Shown: positions 34,404 to 46,801 of the stretch, piece after piece | Layout: the number at the start of each line of letters is the position of its first letter | Numbering within the stretch: position 1 is the first letter of the stretch | DNA from: Pontederia crassipes | Lineage: Eukaryota; Streptophyta; Magnoliopsida; Commelinales; Pontederiaceae | Length of the DNA stretch: 64,000 nt | Assembly (NCBI GenBank): GCA_030549335.1 | Contig: CM060187.1 | Location: 5,456,001 to 5,520,000, forward strand | Direction: 5' to 3' | The notes under the pieces: model-generated | The model's input: the letters and a program-made list of their open reading frames with translations, nothing else | The model's database searches: none | What the model was told of the DNA's origin: nothing | Made by a program: the position numbers and the translations under genes

Positions 34404-37400
34404 TTCGTGCCTGTTGATGCATGGTGAGATAATTGGGACGAAAAACGTACTCAGGCGCAAATTTTTTGGGGGTGCGAAATTTCGCGCGCGCGCGCCTTTT
34501 ACTCGTGTTTTCAGCCAAGAAGGTCAAAAACGCGAAATTTTTTATGCTGTCAAAATATGCCAAATTTTCGCGCGCGCGCCTTTTACTCGTGTTTTCAGGA
34601 AGATGGTCAATAAATGCAAAATTTTTGACGCTGTCAAAAGATGCCAAATATTCGACGCTTTCATGCCCGTTGATGCTTAGTGAGATGATTGGGACGAAAA
34701 AAAGGACTCTGGCGCAAACTTCTAGGGGTGCGAAATTTCGCGCGCGCGCCTTTTACCCGTGTTTTCAGCCAAGAAGGTAAAAAAAATGCGAAATTTTTGA
34801 CGCTGTCAAAATATGTCAAATTTTCGATGCTTTCGTTTCTGTTGATGCCTGGTGAGATGATTGGGACGAAAAAAGGACTCGGATAAAAATTTTTCGGGGG
34901 TGCAAAATTTCGCGCGCGCGCCTTTTACTCGTGTTTTCAGCAAAGAAGGTTAAAAACCCGAAATTTTTTACGCTGTCAAAATATGCCAAATTTTTTACGC
35001 TTTCGTGCCTGTTGATGCATGGTGAGATGATTGGGACGAAAAAATGGACTCGGATGAAAATTTTCCGGTGGTGCGAAATTTCGCGCGCACGCCTTTTACT
35101 CGTGTTTTCAGCCAAGAAGGTAAAGAAATGCGAAATTTTTGACGCTGTCAAAAGATGCCAAATTTTCGGTGCTTTCGTGCCTGTTGATGCATGGTGAGAT
35201 AATTGGGACGAAAAAAGTACTGAGGCGCAAATTTTTCGGGGCTGCGAAATTTCGCGCGCGCGCCTTTTACTCGTGTTTTCAACCAAGAAGGTCAAAAACG
35301 CGAAATTTTTTATGCTGTCAAAATATGCCAAATTTTCGCGCGCGCGCCTTTTACTCGTGTTTTCAGCCAAGAAGGTCAAAAAATGCGAAATTTTTTACGC
35401 TGTCAAAAGATGCCAAATATTCGATGCTTTCATGCCCGTTGATGCGTGGTGTGATGATTGGGACGAAAAAAAGGACTCTGGCGCAAACTTCCGGGGGTGC
35501 GAAATTTCGCGCGCGCGCCTTTTACTCGTGTTTTCAGCCAAGAAGGTAAAAAAAAATGCGAAATTTTTGACGCTGTCAAAATATGCCAAATTTTCGATGC
35601 TTTCGTTTCTGTTGATGCCTGGTGAGATGATTGGGATGAAAAAATGACTAGGATAAAAATTTTTCGGGGGTGCAAAATTTCGCGCGCGCGCCTTTTACTC
35701 GTGTTTTCAGCAAAGAAGGTTAAAAACCCAAAATTTTTTACGCTGTCAAAATATGCCAAATTTTTTACGCTTTCGTGCCTGTTGATGCATGGTGAGATGA
35801 TTGGGACGAAAAAATGGACTCGGATGAAAATTTTCCGGTGGTGCGAAATTTCGCGCGCACGCCTTTTACTCGTGTTTTCAGCCAAGAAGGTCAAAAAATG
35901 CGAAATTTTTGACGCTGTCAAAAATGCCAAATTTTCGACGCTTTCGTGCCTGTTGATGCATGGTGAGATGATTGGGACGAAAAAAGGACTAAGGCGCAAA
36001 TTTTTCGGGGGTGCAAAATTTCGCGCGCGCGCCTTTTACTCGTGTTTTCAGCCAAGAAGTTCAAAAACGCGAAATTTTTTATGCTGTCAAAATATGCCAA
36101 ATTTTCGCGCGCACGCCTTTTACCCGTGTTTTCAGCAAGAAGGTCAATAAATGCGAAATTTTTGACGCTGTCAAAAGATGCCAAATATTCGACGCTTTCA
36201 TGCCCGTTGATGCATGGTGAGATGATTGGGACGAAAAAAAGGACTCTGGCGCAAACTTCCAGGGGTGCGAAATTTTGCGCGCGCGCCTTTTACCCGTGTT
36301 TTCAGCCAAGAAGGTAAAAAAAAACGCGAAATTTTTGACGCTGTCAAAATATGCCAAATTTTCGATGCTTTCATTTCTGTTGATGCCTGGTGAGATGATT
36401 GGGACGAAAAAAGGACTCGGATAAAAATTTTTCGGGGGTCAAAAATTTCGCAGCGCGCGCCTTTTACTCGTGTTTTCAGCAAAGAAGGTTAAAAACCCTA
36501 AAAATTTTTACGCTGTCAAAATATGCCAAATTTTTTACGCTTTCGTGCCTGTTGATGCATGGTGAGATGATTGGGATGAAAAAATGGACTCGGATGAAAA
36601 TTTTCCGGTGGTGCAAAATTTCGCGCGCACGCCTTTTACTCGTGTTTTCAGCCAAGAAGATTAAAAAAATGCGAAATTTTTGACGCTGTCAAAAATGCCA
36701 AATTTTCGACGCTTTCGTGCCTGTTGATGCATGGTGAGATGATTGGGACGAAAAAAGGACTCAGGCGCAAATTTTTTGGAGGTGCGAAATTTCGCGCGCG
36801 CGCCTTTTACTCGTGTTTTCAGCCAAGAAGGTCAAAAACACGAAATTTTTTATGCTGTCAAAATATGCCAAATTTTCGCGCGCGCGCCTTTTACCCGTGT
36901 TTTCATCAAAAAGGTCAAAAAATGCGAAATTTTTGACGCTGTCAAAAGATGACAGATATTCGACGCTTTCATGCCAGTTGATGCGTGGTGAGATGATTGG
37001 GACGAAAAAAAGGACTCTGGCGCAAACTTCCGGGGGTGCGAAATTACACGCGCGCGCCTTTTACCCGTGTTTTCAGCCAAGAAGGTAAAAAAAAAATGCG
37101 AAATTTTTGACGCTGTCAAAATATGCCAAATTTTTTATGCTTTCGTTCCTGTTGATGCCTTGTGAGATGATTGGTACGAAAAAAGGACTCGGATAAAAAT
37201 TTTTCGGGGGTGCAAAATTTCGCGCGCGCGCCTTTTACTCGTGTTTTCAGCAAAGAAGGTTAAAAACCCGAAATTTTTTACGTTGTCAAAATATGCCAAA
37301 TTTTTTACGCTTTCGTGCCTGTTGATGCATGGTGAGATGATTGGGATGAAAAAATGGACTCGGATGAAAATTTTCCGGGGGTGCGAAATTTCGCACGCAC

Positions 37401-38104
37401 GCCTTTTACTCGTATTTTCAGCCAAGAAGGTAAAAAAATGCAAAATTTTTTACGCTGTCAAAAGATGCCAAATTTTCGACGCTTTCGTGCCTGTTGATGC
37501 ATGGTGAGATGATTAGGATGGAAAAAGGACTCAGGCGCAAATTTTCCGGTGGTGCGAAATTTCGCGCGCGCGCCTTTTACTCGTGTTTTCAGCAAAGAAG
37601 GTTAAAAACCCGAAATTTTTTACGCTGTCAAAATATGCCAAATTTTCGACGCTTTTGTGCCTGTTGATGCATGGTGAGATGATTGGGACGAAAAAAGGAC
37701 TCAGGCGCAAATTTTCCGGTGGTGCGAAATTTCGCGCGTGCGCCTTTTACTCCTGTTTTCAGCAAAGAAGGTTAAAAACGCGAAATTTTTTACGCTGTCA
37801 AAATATGCCAAATTTTCGCGCGCGCACCTTTTACCCGTGTTTTCAGCAAGAAGGTCAAAAAATGTGAAATTTTTTACGCTGTCAGAAGATGCCAAATTTT
37901 CGACGATTTCGTGCCTATTGATGCCTGGTGAGATGATTGGAACGAAAAAATGGACTCGGATAAAAATTTTCCGGGGGTGCGAAATTTCGCGCGCGCGCCT
38001 TTTACTCGTGTTTTCAGCCAAGAAGGTCAAAAAATGCGAAATTTTTGACGCTGTCAAAAGATGCCAAATTTTCGGTGCTTTCGTGCCTGTTGATGCATGG
38101 TGAG

Positions 38105-41100
38105 ATAATTGGGACGAAAAACGTACTCAGGCGCAAATTTTTCGGGGGTGCGAAATTTCGCGCGCGCGCCTTTTACTCGTGTTTTCAGCCAAGAAGGTCA
38201 AAAACGCGAAATTTTTTATGCTGTCAAAATATGCCAAATTTTCGCGCGCGCGCCTTTTACTCATGTTTTCAGGAAGAAGGTCAATAAATGCAAAATTTTT
38301 GACGCTGTCAAAAGATGCCAAATATTCGACGCTTTCATGCCCGTTGATGCTTAGTGAGATGATTGGGACGAAAAAAAGGACTCTGGCGCAAACTTCCAGG
38401 GGTGCGAAATTTCGCGCGAGCGCCTTTTACCCGTGTTTTCAGCCAAGAAGGTAAAAAAAAATGCGAAATTTTTGACGCTGTCAAAATATGCCAAATTTTC
38501 GATGCTTTCATTCCTGTTGATGCCTGGTGAGATGATTGGGACGAAAAAAGGACTCAAGCGGAAATTTTCCGGTGGTGCGAAATTTCGCGCGCGCGCCTTT
38601 TACTCGTGTTTTCAGCAAAGAAGGTTAAAAACCCGAAATTTTTTATGCTGTCAAAATATGCCAAATTTTCGACGCTTTTGTGCCTGTTGATGCATGGTGA
38701 GATGATTGGGACGAAAAAAGGACTCAGGCGCAAATTTTCCGGTGGTGCGAAATTTCGCGCGCGCGCCTTTTACTCCTGTTTTCAGCAAAGAAGGTTAAAA
38801 ACGCGAAATTTTTTACGCTGTCAAAATATGCCAAATTTTCGTGCGCGCACCTTTTACCCGTGTTTTCAGCAAGAAGGTCAAAAAATGTGAAATTTTTTAC
38901 GCTGTCAGAAGATGCCAAATTTTCGACGATTTCGTGCCTATTGATGCCTGGTGAGATGATTGGAACGAAAAAATGGACTCGGATAAAAATTTTCCGGGGG
39001 TGCGAAATTTCGCGCGCGCGCCTTTTACTCGTGTTTTCAGCCAAGAAGGTCAAAAAATGCGAAATTTTTGACGCTGTCAAAAGATGCCAAATTTTCGGTG
39101 CTTTCGTGCCTGTTGATGCATGGTGAGATAATTGGGACGAAAAACGTACTCAGGCGCAAATTTTTCGGGGGTGCGAAATTTCGCGCGCGCGCCTTTTACT
39201 CGTGTTTTCAGCCAAGAAGGTCAAAAACGCGAAATTTTTTATGCTGTCAAAATATGCCAAATTTTCGCGCGCGCGCCTTTTACTCGTGTTTTCAGGAAGA
39301 AGGTCAATAAATGCAAAATTTTTGACGCTGTCAAAAGATGCCAAATATTCGACGCTTTCATGCCCGTTGATGCTTAGTGAGATGATTGGGACGAAAAAAA
39401 GGACTCTGGCGCAAACTTCCAGGGGTGCGAAATTTCGCGCGAGCGCCTTTTACCCGTGTTTTCAGCCAAGAAGGTAAAAAAAAATGCGAAATTTTTGACG
39501 CTGTCAAAATATGCCAAATTTTCGATGCTTTCATTCCTGTTGATGCCTGGTGAGATGATTGGGACGAAAAAAGGACTCAAGCGGAAATTTTCCGGTGGTG
39601 CGAAATTTCGCGCGCGCGCCTTTTACTCGTGTTTTCAGCAAAGAAGGTTAAAAACCCGAAATTTTTTATGCTGTCAAAATATGCCAAATTTTCGACGCTT
39701 TTGTGCCTGTTGATGCATGGTGAGATGATTGGGACGAAAAAAGGACTCAGGCGCAAATTTTTCCGGTGGTGCGAAATTTCGCGCGCGCGCCTTTTACTCC
39801 TGTTTTCAGCAAAGAAGGTTAAAAACGCGAAATTTTTTACGCTGTCAAAATATGCCAAATTTTCGTGCGCGCACCTTTTACCCGTGTTTTCAGCAAGAAG
39901 GTCAAAAAATGTGAAATTTTTTACGCTGTCAGAAGATGCCAAATTTTCGACGATTTCGTGCCTATTGATGCCTGGTGAGATGATTGGAACGAAAAAATGG
40001 ACTCGGATAAAAATTTTCCGGGGGTGCGAAATTTCGCGCGCGCGCCTTTTACTCGTGTTTTCAGCCAAGAAGGTCAAAAAATGCGAAATTTTTGACGCTG
40101 TCAAAAGATGCCAAATTTTCGGTGCTTTCGTGCCTGTTGATGCATGGTGAGATAATTGGGACGAAAAACGTACTCAGGCGCAAATTTTTCGGGGGTGCGA
40201 AATTTCGCGCGCGCGCCTTTTACTCGTGTTTTCAGCCAAGAAGGTCAAAAACGCGAAATTTTTTATGCTGTCAAAATATGCCAAATTTTCGCGCGCGCGC
40301 CTTTTACTCGTGTTTTCAGGAAGAAGGTCAATAAATGCAAAATTTTTGACGCTGTCAAAAGATGCCAAATATTCGACGCTTTCATGCCCGTTGATGCTTA
40401 GTGAGATGATTGGGACGAAAAAAAGGACTCTGGCGCAAACTTCCAGGGGTGCGAAATTTCGCGCGAGCGCCTTTTACCCGTGTTTTCAGCCAAGAAGGTA
40501 AAAAAAAATGCGAAATTTTTGACGCTGTCAAAATATGCCAAATTTTCGATGCTTTCATTCCTGTTGATGCCTGGTGAGATGATTGGGACGAAAAAAGGAC
40601 TCAAGCGGAAATTTTCCGGTGGTGCGAAATTTCGCAGCGCGCGCCTTTTACTCGTGTTTTCAGCAAAGAAGGTTAAAAACCCGAAATTTTTTATGCTGTC
40701 AAAATATGCCAAATTTTCGACGCTTTTGTGCCTGTTGATGCATGGTGAGATGATTGGGACGAAAAAAGGACTCAGGCGCAAATTTTCCGGTGGTGCGAAA
40801 TTTCGCGCGCGCGCCTTTTACTCCTGTTTTCAGCAAAGAAGGTTAAAAACGCGAAATGTTTTACGCTGTCAAAATGTGCCAAATTTTCGCGCGCGCACCT
40901 TTTTCCCGTGTTTTCAGCAAGAAGGTCAAAAAATGTGAAATTTTTTACGTGTCAAAAGATGCCAAATTTTCGACGATTTCCTGCCTATTGATGCCTGGTG
41001 AGATGATTGGAACGAAAAAAAGGACTCGGATAAAAATTTTCCGGGGGTGCGAAATTTCGCGCGCATGCCTTTTACTCGTGTTTTCAGCCAAGAAGGTCAA

Positions 41101-41174
41101 AAAATGCGAAATTTTTGACGCTGTCAAAAGATGCCAAATTTTTTATGCTTTCGTGCCTGTTGATGCATGGTGAG
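38105..41174 (+). repeat. 1,023 bp higher-order repeat, three tandem copies (1,023 + 1,024 + 1,023 bp)
   Basis: Phase points at 38105, 39128, 40152 and 41175. Copies are almost identical; differences seen include one extra T near 39760 and the CGCAGCGCGC insertion near 40635. The third copy merges into the 2,899 bp array: from about 40.61 kb its sequence also matches 43.51 kb and beyond. Confidence 0.9.
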
Positions 41175-43901
41175 ATAATTGGGACGAAAAAAGGACTCAG
41201 GCGCAAATTTTTCGGGGCTGCGAAATTTCGTGCGCGCGCCTTTTACTCGTGTTTTCAGCCAAGAAGGTCAAAAATGCGAAATTTTTTATGCTGTCAAAAT
41301 ATGCCAAATTTTCGCCCGCGCGCCTTTTACTCGTGTTTTCAGGAAGAAGGTCAATAAATGCAAAATTTTTGACGCTGTCAAAAGATGCCAAATATTCGAC
41401 GCTTTCATGCCCGTTGATGCTTAGTGAGATGATTGGGACGAAAAAAAGGACTCTGGCGCAAACTTTCAGGGGTGCGAAATTTCGCGCGCGCGCCTTTTAC
41501 CCGTGTTTTCAGCCAAGAAGGTAAAAAAAATGCGAAATTTTTGACGCTGTCAAAATATGTCAAATTTTCGATGCTTTCGTTTCTGTTGATGCCTGGTGAG
41601 ATGATTGGGACGAAAAAAGGACTCGGATAAAAATTTTTCGGGGGTGCAAAATTTCGCGCACGCGCCTTTTACTCGTGTTTTCAGCAAAGAAGGTTAAAAA
41701 CCCGAAATTTTTTACGCTGTCAAAATATGCCAAATTTTTTACGCTTTCGTGACTGTTGATGCATGGTGAGATGATTGGGACGAAAAAATGGACTCGGATG
41801 AAAATTTTCCGGTGGTGCGAAATTTCGCGCGCACGCCTTTTACTCGTGTTTTCAGCCAAGAAGGTCAAAAAATGCGAAATTTTTGACGCTGTCAAAAATG
41901 CCAAATTTTCGACGCTTTCGTGCCTGTTGATGCATGGTGAGATGATTGGGACGAAAAAAGGACTAAGGCGCAAATTTTTCGGGGGTGCGAAATTTCGCGC
42001 GCGCGCGCCTTTTACTCGTGTTTTCAGCCAAGAAGTTCAAAAACGCGAAATTTTTTATGCTGTCAAAATATGCCAAATTTTCGCGCACGCGCCTTTTACC
42101 CGAGTTTTCATCAAGAAGGTCAAAAAATGCGAAATTTTTTATGCTGTCAAAAGATGCCAAATATTCGACGCTTTCATGCCCGTTGATGCGTGGTGAGATG
42201 ATTGGGACGAAAAAAAGGACTCTGGCGCAAACTTCCGGGGGTGCGAAATTTTGCGCGCGCGCCTTTTACCCGTGTTTTCAGCCAAGAAGGTAAAAAAAAT
42301 GCGAAATTTTTGACGCTGTCAAAATATGCCAAATTTTCGATGCTTTCATTCCTGTTGATGCCTGGTGAGATGATTGGGACGAAAAAAGGACTCGGATAAA
42401 AATTTTTCGGGGGTGCAAAATTTCGCGCGCGCGCCTTTTACTCGTGTTTTCAGCAAAGAAGGTGAAAAACCTGAAATTTTTTACGCTGTCAAAATATGCC
42501 AAATTTTTTACGCTTTCGTGCCGGTTGATGCATGGAGAGATGATTGGGACGAAAAAATGGACTCGGATGAAAATTTTCCGGGGGTGCAAAATTTCGCACG
42601 CACGCCTTTTACTCGTGTTTTCAGCCAAGAAGGTAAAAAAATGCGAAATTTTTGGCGCTGTCAAAAGATGCCAAATTTTTGACGCTTTTGTGCCTGTTGA
42701 TGCATGGTGAGATGATTGGGACGAAAAAAGGACTCAGGCGCAAATTTTCCGGTGGTGCGAAATTTCGCGCGTGCGCCTTTTACTCCTGTTTTCAGCAAAG
42801 AAGGTTAAAAACGTGAAATTTTTTACGCTGTCAAAATATGCCAATTTTTCACGCGCGCACCTTTTACCCGTGTTTTCAGCAAGAAGGTAAAAAAATGTGA
42901 AATTTTTTACGCAGTCAAAAGATGCCAAATTTTCGACGATTTCGTGCCTATTGATGCCTGGTGAGATGATTGGAATGAAAAAATGGACTCGGATAAAAAT
43001 TTTCCGGGGGTGCGAAATTTTGCGCGCGCGCCTTTTACTCGTGTTTTCAGCCAAGAAGGTCAAAAAATGCGAAATTTTTGACGCTGTCAAAAGATGCCAA
43101 ATTTTCGGTGCTTTCGTGCCTGTTGATGCATGGTGAGATAATTGCGACGAAAAAAGGACTCAGGCGCAAATTTTTTGGGGGTACGAATTTCGCGCGCGCG
43201 CCTTTTACTCGTGTTTTCAGCCACGAAGGTCAAAAACGCGAAATTTTTTATGCAGTCAAAATATGCCAAAATTTCGACGCTTTCGTGCATGTTGATGCAT
43301 GGTGAGCTGATTGGGACGAAAAAAGGACTCAGGCGCAAATTTTTCGGTGGTGCGAAATTTCGCACGCGCCCCTTTTACCCGTGTTTTCAGTCAAGAAGGT
43401 CAAAAAATGCGAAATTTTTGACGCTGTCAAAAGATGCTAAATTTTCGACACTTTTGTGCCTGTTGATGCATGGTGAGATGATTGGGATGAAAAAATGAAC
43501 TCAGGCGCAAATTTTCCGGTGGTGCGAAATTTCGCGCGCGCGCCTTTTACTCGTGTTTTCAGCAAAGAAGGTTAAAAACCCGAAATTTTTTATGCTGTCA
43601 AAATATGCCAAATTTTCGACGCTTTTGTGCCTGTTGATGCATGGTGAGATGATTGGGACGAAAAAAGGACTCAGGCGCAAATTTTCCGGTGGTGCGAAAT
43701 TTCGCGCGCGCGCCTTTTACTCCTGTTTTCAGCAAAGAAGGTTAAAAACGCGAAATGTTTTACGCTGTCAAAATGTGCCAAATTTTCGCGCGCGCACCTT
43801 TTTCCCGTGTTTTCAGCAAGAAGGTCAAAAAATGTGAAATTTTTTACGTGTCAAAAGATGCCAAATTTTCGACGATTTCCTGCCTATTGATGCCTGGTGA
43901 G
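41003..43901 (+). repeat. 2,899 bp higher-order repeat, copy 1
   Basis: Landmark spacing within the copy is 172, 254, 172, 170, 171, 256, 172, 170, 172, 254, 172, 169, 171, 171 and 253 bp: 15 units, of which 4 are composite, summing to 2,899. Private markers include GTCAAAATGTGCC with GAAATGTTTTACGC, GGTGAGCTGATTGGG, GGGGGTACGAATTTCGC and TACGCAGTCAAAAG. Confidence 0.95.
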
Positions 43902-46801
43902 ATGATTGGAACGAAAAAAAGGACTCGGATAAAAATTTTCCGGGGGTGCGAAATTTCGCGCGCATGCCTTTTACTCGTGTTTTCAGCCAAGAAGGTCAAA
44001 AAATGCGAAATTTTTGACGCTGTCAAAAGATGCCAAATTTTTTATGCTTTCGTGCCTGTTGATGCATGGTGAGATAATTGGGACGAAAAAAGGACTCAGG
44101 CGCAAATTTTTCGGGGCTGCGAAATTTCGTGCGCGCGCCTTTTACTCGTGTTTTCAGCCAAGAAGGTCAAAAATGCGAAATTTTTTATGCTGTCAAAATA
44201 TGCCAAATTTTCGCCCGCGCGCCTTTTACTCGTGTTTTCAGGAAGAAGGTCAATAAATGCAAAATTTTTGACGCTGTCAAAAGATGCCAAATATTCGACG
44301 CTTTCATGCCCGTTGATGCTTAGTGAGATGATTGGGACGAAAAAAAGGACTCTGGCGCAAACTTTCAGGGGTGCGAAATTTCGCGCGCGCGCCTTTTACC
44401 CGTGTTTTCAGCCAAGAAGGTAAAAAAAATGCGAAATTTTTGACGCTGTCAAAATATGTCAAATTTTCGATGCTTTCGTTTCTGTTGATGCCTGGTGAGA
44501 TGATTGGGACGAAAAAAGGACTCGGATAAAAATTTTTCGGGGGTGCAAAATTTCGCGCACGCGCCTTTTACTCGTGTTTTCAGCAAAGAAGGTTAAAAAC
44601 CCGAAATTTTTTACGCTGTCAAAATATGCCAAATTTTTTACGCTTTCGTGACTGTTGATGCATGGTGAGATGATTGGGACGAAAAAATGGACTCGGATGA
44701 AAATTTTCCGGTGGTGCGAAATTTCGCGCGCACGCCTTTTACTCGTGTTTTCAGCCAAGAAGGTCAAAAAATGCGAAATTTTTGACGCTGTCAAAAATGC
44801 CAAATTTTCGACGCTTTCGTGCCTGTTGATGCATGGTGAGATGATTGGGACGAAAAAAGGACTAAGGCGCAAATTTTTCGGGGGTGCGAAATTTCGCGCG
44901 CGCGCCTTTTACTCGTGTTTTCAGCCAAGAAGTTCAAAAACGCGAAATTTTTTATGCTGTCAAAATATGCCAAATTTTCGCGCACGCGCCTTTTACCCGA
45001 GTTTTCATCAAGAAGGTCAAAAAATGCGAAATTTTTTATGCTGTCAAAAGATGCCAAATATTCGACGCTTTCATGCCCGTTGATGCGTGGTGAGATGATT
45101 GGGACGAAAAAAAGGACTCTGGCGCAAACTTCCGGGGGTGCGAAATTTCGCGCGCGCGCCTTTTACCCGTGTTTTCAGCCAAGAAGGTAAAAAAAATGCG
45201 AAATTTTTGACGCTGTCAAAATATGCCAAATTTTCGATGCTTTCATTCCTGTTGATGCCTGGTGAGATGATTGGGACGAAAAAAGGACTCGGATAAAAAT
45301 TTTTCGGGGGTGCAAAATTTCGCGCGCGCGCCTTTTACTCGTGTTTTCAGCAAAGAAGGTTAAAAACCTGAAATTTTTTACGCTGTCAAAATATGCCAAA
45401 TTTTTTACGCTTTCGTGCCGGTTGATGCATGGAGAGATGATTGGGACGAAAAAATGGACTCGGATGAAAATTTTCCGGGGGTGCAAAATTTCGCACGCAC
45501 GCCTTTTACTCGTGTTTTCAGCCAAGAAGGTAAAAAAATGCGAAATTTTTGGCGCTGTCAAAAGATGCCAAATTTTTGACGCTTTTGTGCCTGTTGATGC
45601 ATGGTGAGATGATTGGGACGAAAAAAGGACTCAGGCGCAAATTTTCCGGTGGTGCGAAATTTCGCGCGTGCGCCTTTTACTCCTGTTTTCAGCAAAGAAG
45701 GTTAAAAACGTGAAATTTTTTACGCTGTCAAAATATGCCAATTTTTCACGCGCGCACCTTTTACCCGTGTTTTCAGCAAGAAGGTAAAAAAATGTGAAAT
45801 TTTTTACGCAGTCAAAAGATGCCAAATTTTCGACGATTTCGTGCCTATTGATGCCTGGTGAGATGATTGGAATGAAAAAATGGACTCGGATAAAAATTTT
45901 CCGGGGGTGCGAAATTTTGCGCGCGCGCCTTTTACTCGTGTTTTCAGCCAAGAAGGTCAAAAAATGCGAAATTTTTGACGCTGTCAAAAGATGCCAAATT
46001 TTCGGTGCTTTCGTGCCTGTTGATGCATGGTGAGATAATTGCGACGAAAAAAGGACTCAGGCGCAAATTTTTTGGGGGTACGAATTTCGCGCGCGCGCCT
46101 TTTACTCGTGTTTTCAGCCACGAAGGTCAAAAACGCGAAATTTTTTATGCAGTCAAAATATGCCAAAATTTCGACGCTTTCGTGCATGTTGATGCATGGT
46201 GAGCTGATTGGGACGAAAAAAGGACTCAGGCGCAAATTTTTCGGTGGTGCGAAATTTCGCACGCGCCCCTTTTACCCGTGTTTTCAGTCAAGAAGGTCAA
46301 AAAATGCGAAATTTTTGACGCTGTCAAAAGATGCTAAATTTTCGACACTTTTGTGCCTGTTGATGCATGGTGAGATGATTGGGATGAAAAAATGAACTCA
46401 GGCGCAAATTTTCCGGTGGTGCGAAATTTCGCGCGCGCGCGCCTTTTACTCGTGTTTTCAGCAAAGAAGGTTAAAAACCCGAAATTTTTTATGCTGTCAA
46501 AATATGCCAAATTTTTGACGCTTTTGTGCCTGTTGATGCATGGTGAGATGATTGGGACGAAAAAAGGACTCAGGCGCAAATTTTCCGGTGGTGCGAAATT
46601 TCGCAGCGCGCGCCTTTTACTCCTGTTTTCAGCAAAGAAGGTTAAAAACGCGAAATGTTTTACGCTGTCAAAATGTGCCAAATTTTCGCGCGCGCACCTT
46701 TTTCCCGTGTTTTCAGCAAGAAGGTCAAAAAATGTGAAATTTTTTACGTGTCAAAAGATGCCAAATTTTCGACGATTTCCTGCCTATTGATGCCTGGTGA
46801 G
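43902..46801 (+). repeat. 2,899 bp higher-order repeat, copy 2 (2,900 bp)
   Basis: Same 15-unit order and private markers as copy 1. Differences noticed include CG-tract length near 44900, GGTTAAAAACC where copy 1 has GGTGAAAAACC, and a few CpG transitions; the two are more than 99% alike by eye. Confidence 0.95.

Larger units (their letters stand above)
32392..34428 (+). repeat. 1,023 bp higher-order repeat, two tandem copies (1,014 + 1,023 bp)
   Basis: Marked by GATAATTGGGACGAAAAACG at 32392, 33406 and 34429. The second copy resolves into five units of 254, 173, 170, 254 and 172 bp, which sum to 1,023. The first copy is 9 bp shorter, with an approximately 10 bp loss near 32850 in the left arm (GGAAATTTCGAAATTTCG). 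After 34429 a third copy begins but diverges by about 34.85 kb. Confidence 0.9.
34257..34428 (+). repeat. Representative 172 bp monomer (reference for internal map)
   Basis: This copy is close to consensus and serves as the coordinate map. In order from the landmark: an A-run at 13-18; the type-specific left arm at 20-40; a G5 run at 41-45; a 12 bp perfect palindrome at 47-58; an alternating CG tract at 56-66; the motif CTTTTACTCGTGTTTTCAG at about 67-85; two tandem 27 bp subrepeats at 94-120 and 121-147; and a closing segment ending GTTGATGCATGGTGAG. Hand count gives 78 G+C of 172 and 15 CpG, about 1.7 times the number expected from base composition. The length is close to one nucleosome plus linker, which is common for satellites. 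Confidence 0.9.
34101..39800 (+). repeat. ~5.7 kb superunit, copy 2
   Basis: Second copy of the superunit; see 28401-34100. It includes the counterparts of the GATGACAGATATTCGACGC and TTTCATCAAAAAGGTC variants (31.2 and 36.9 kb) and enters its own run of 1,023 bp units at 38105. Confidence 0.82.
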
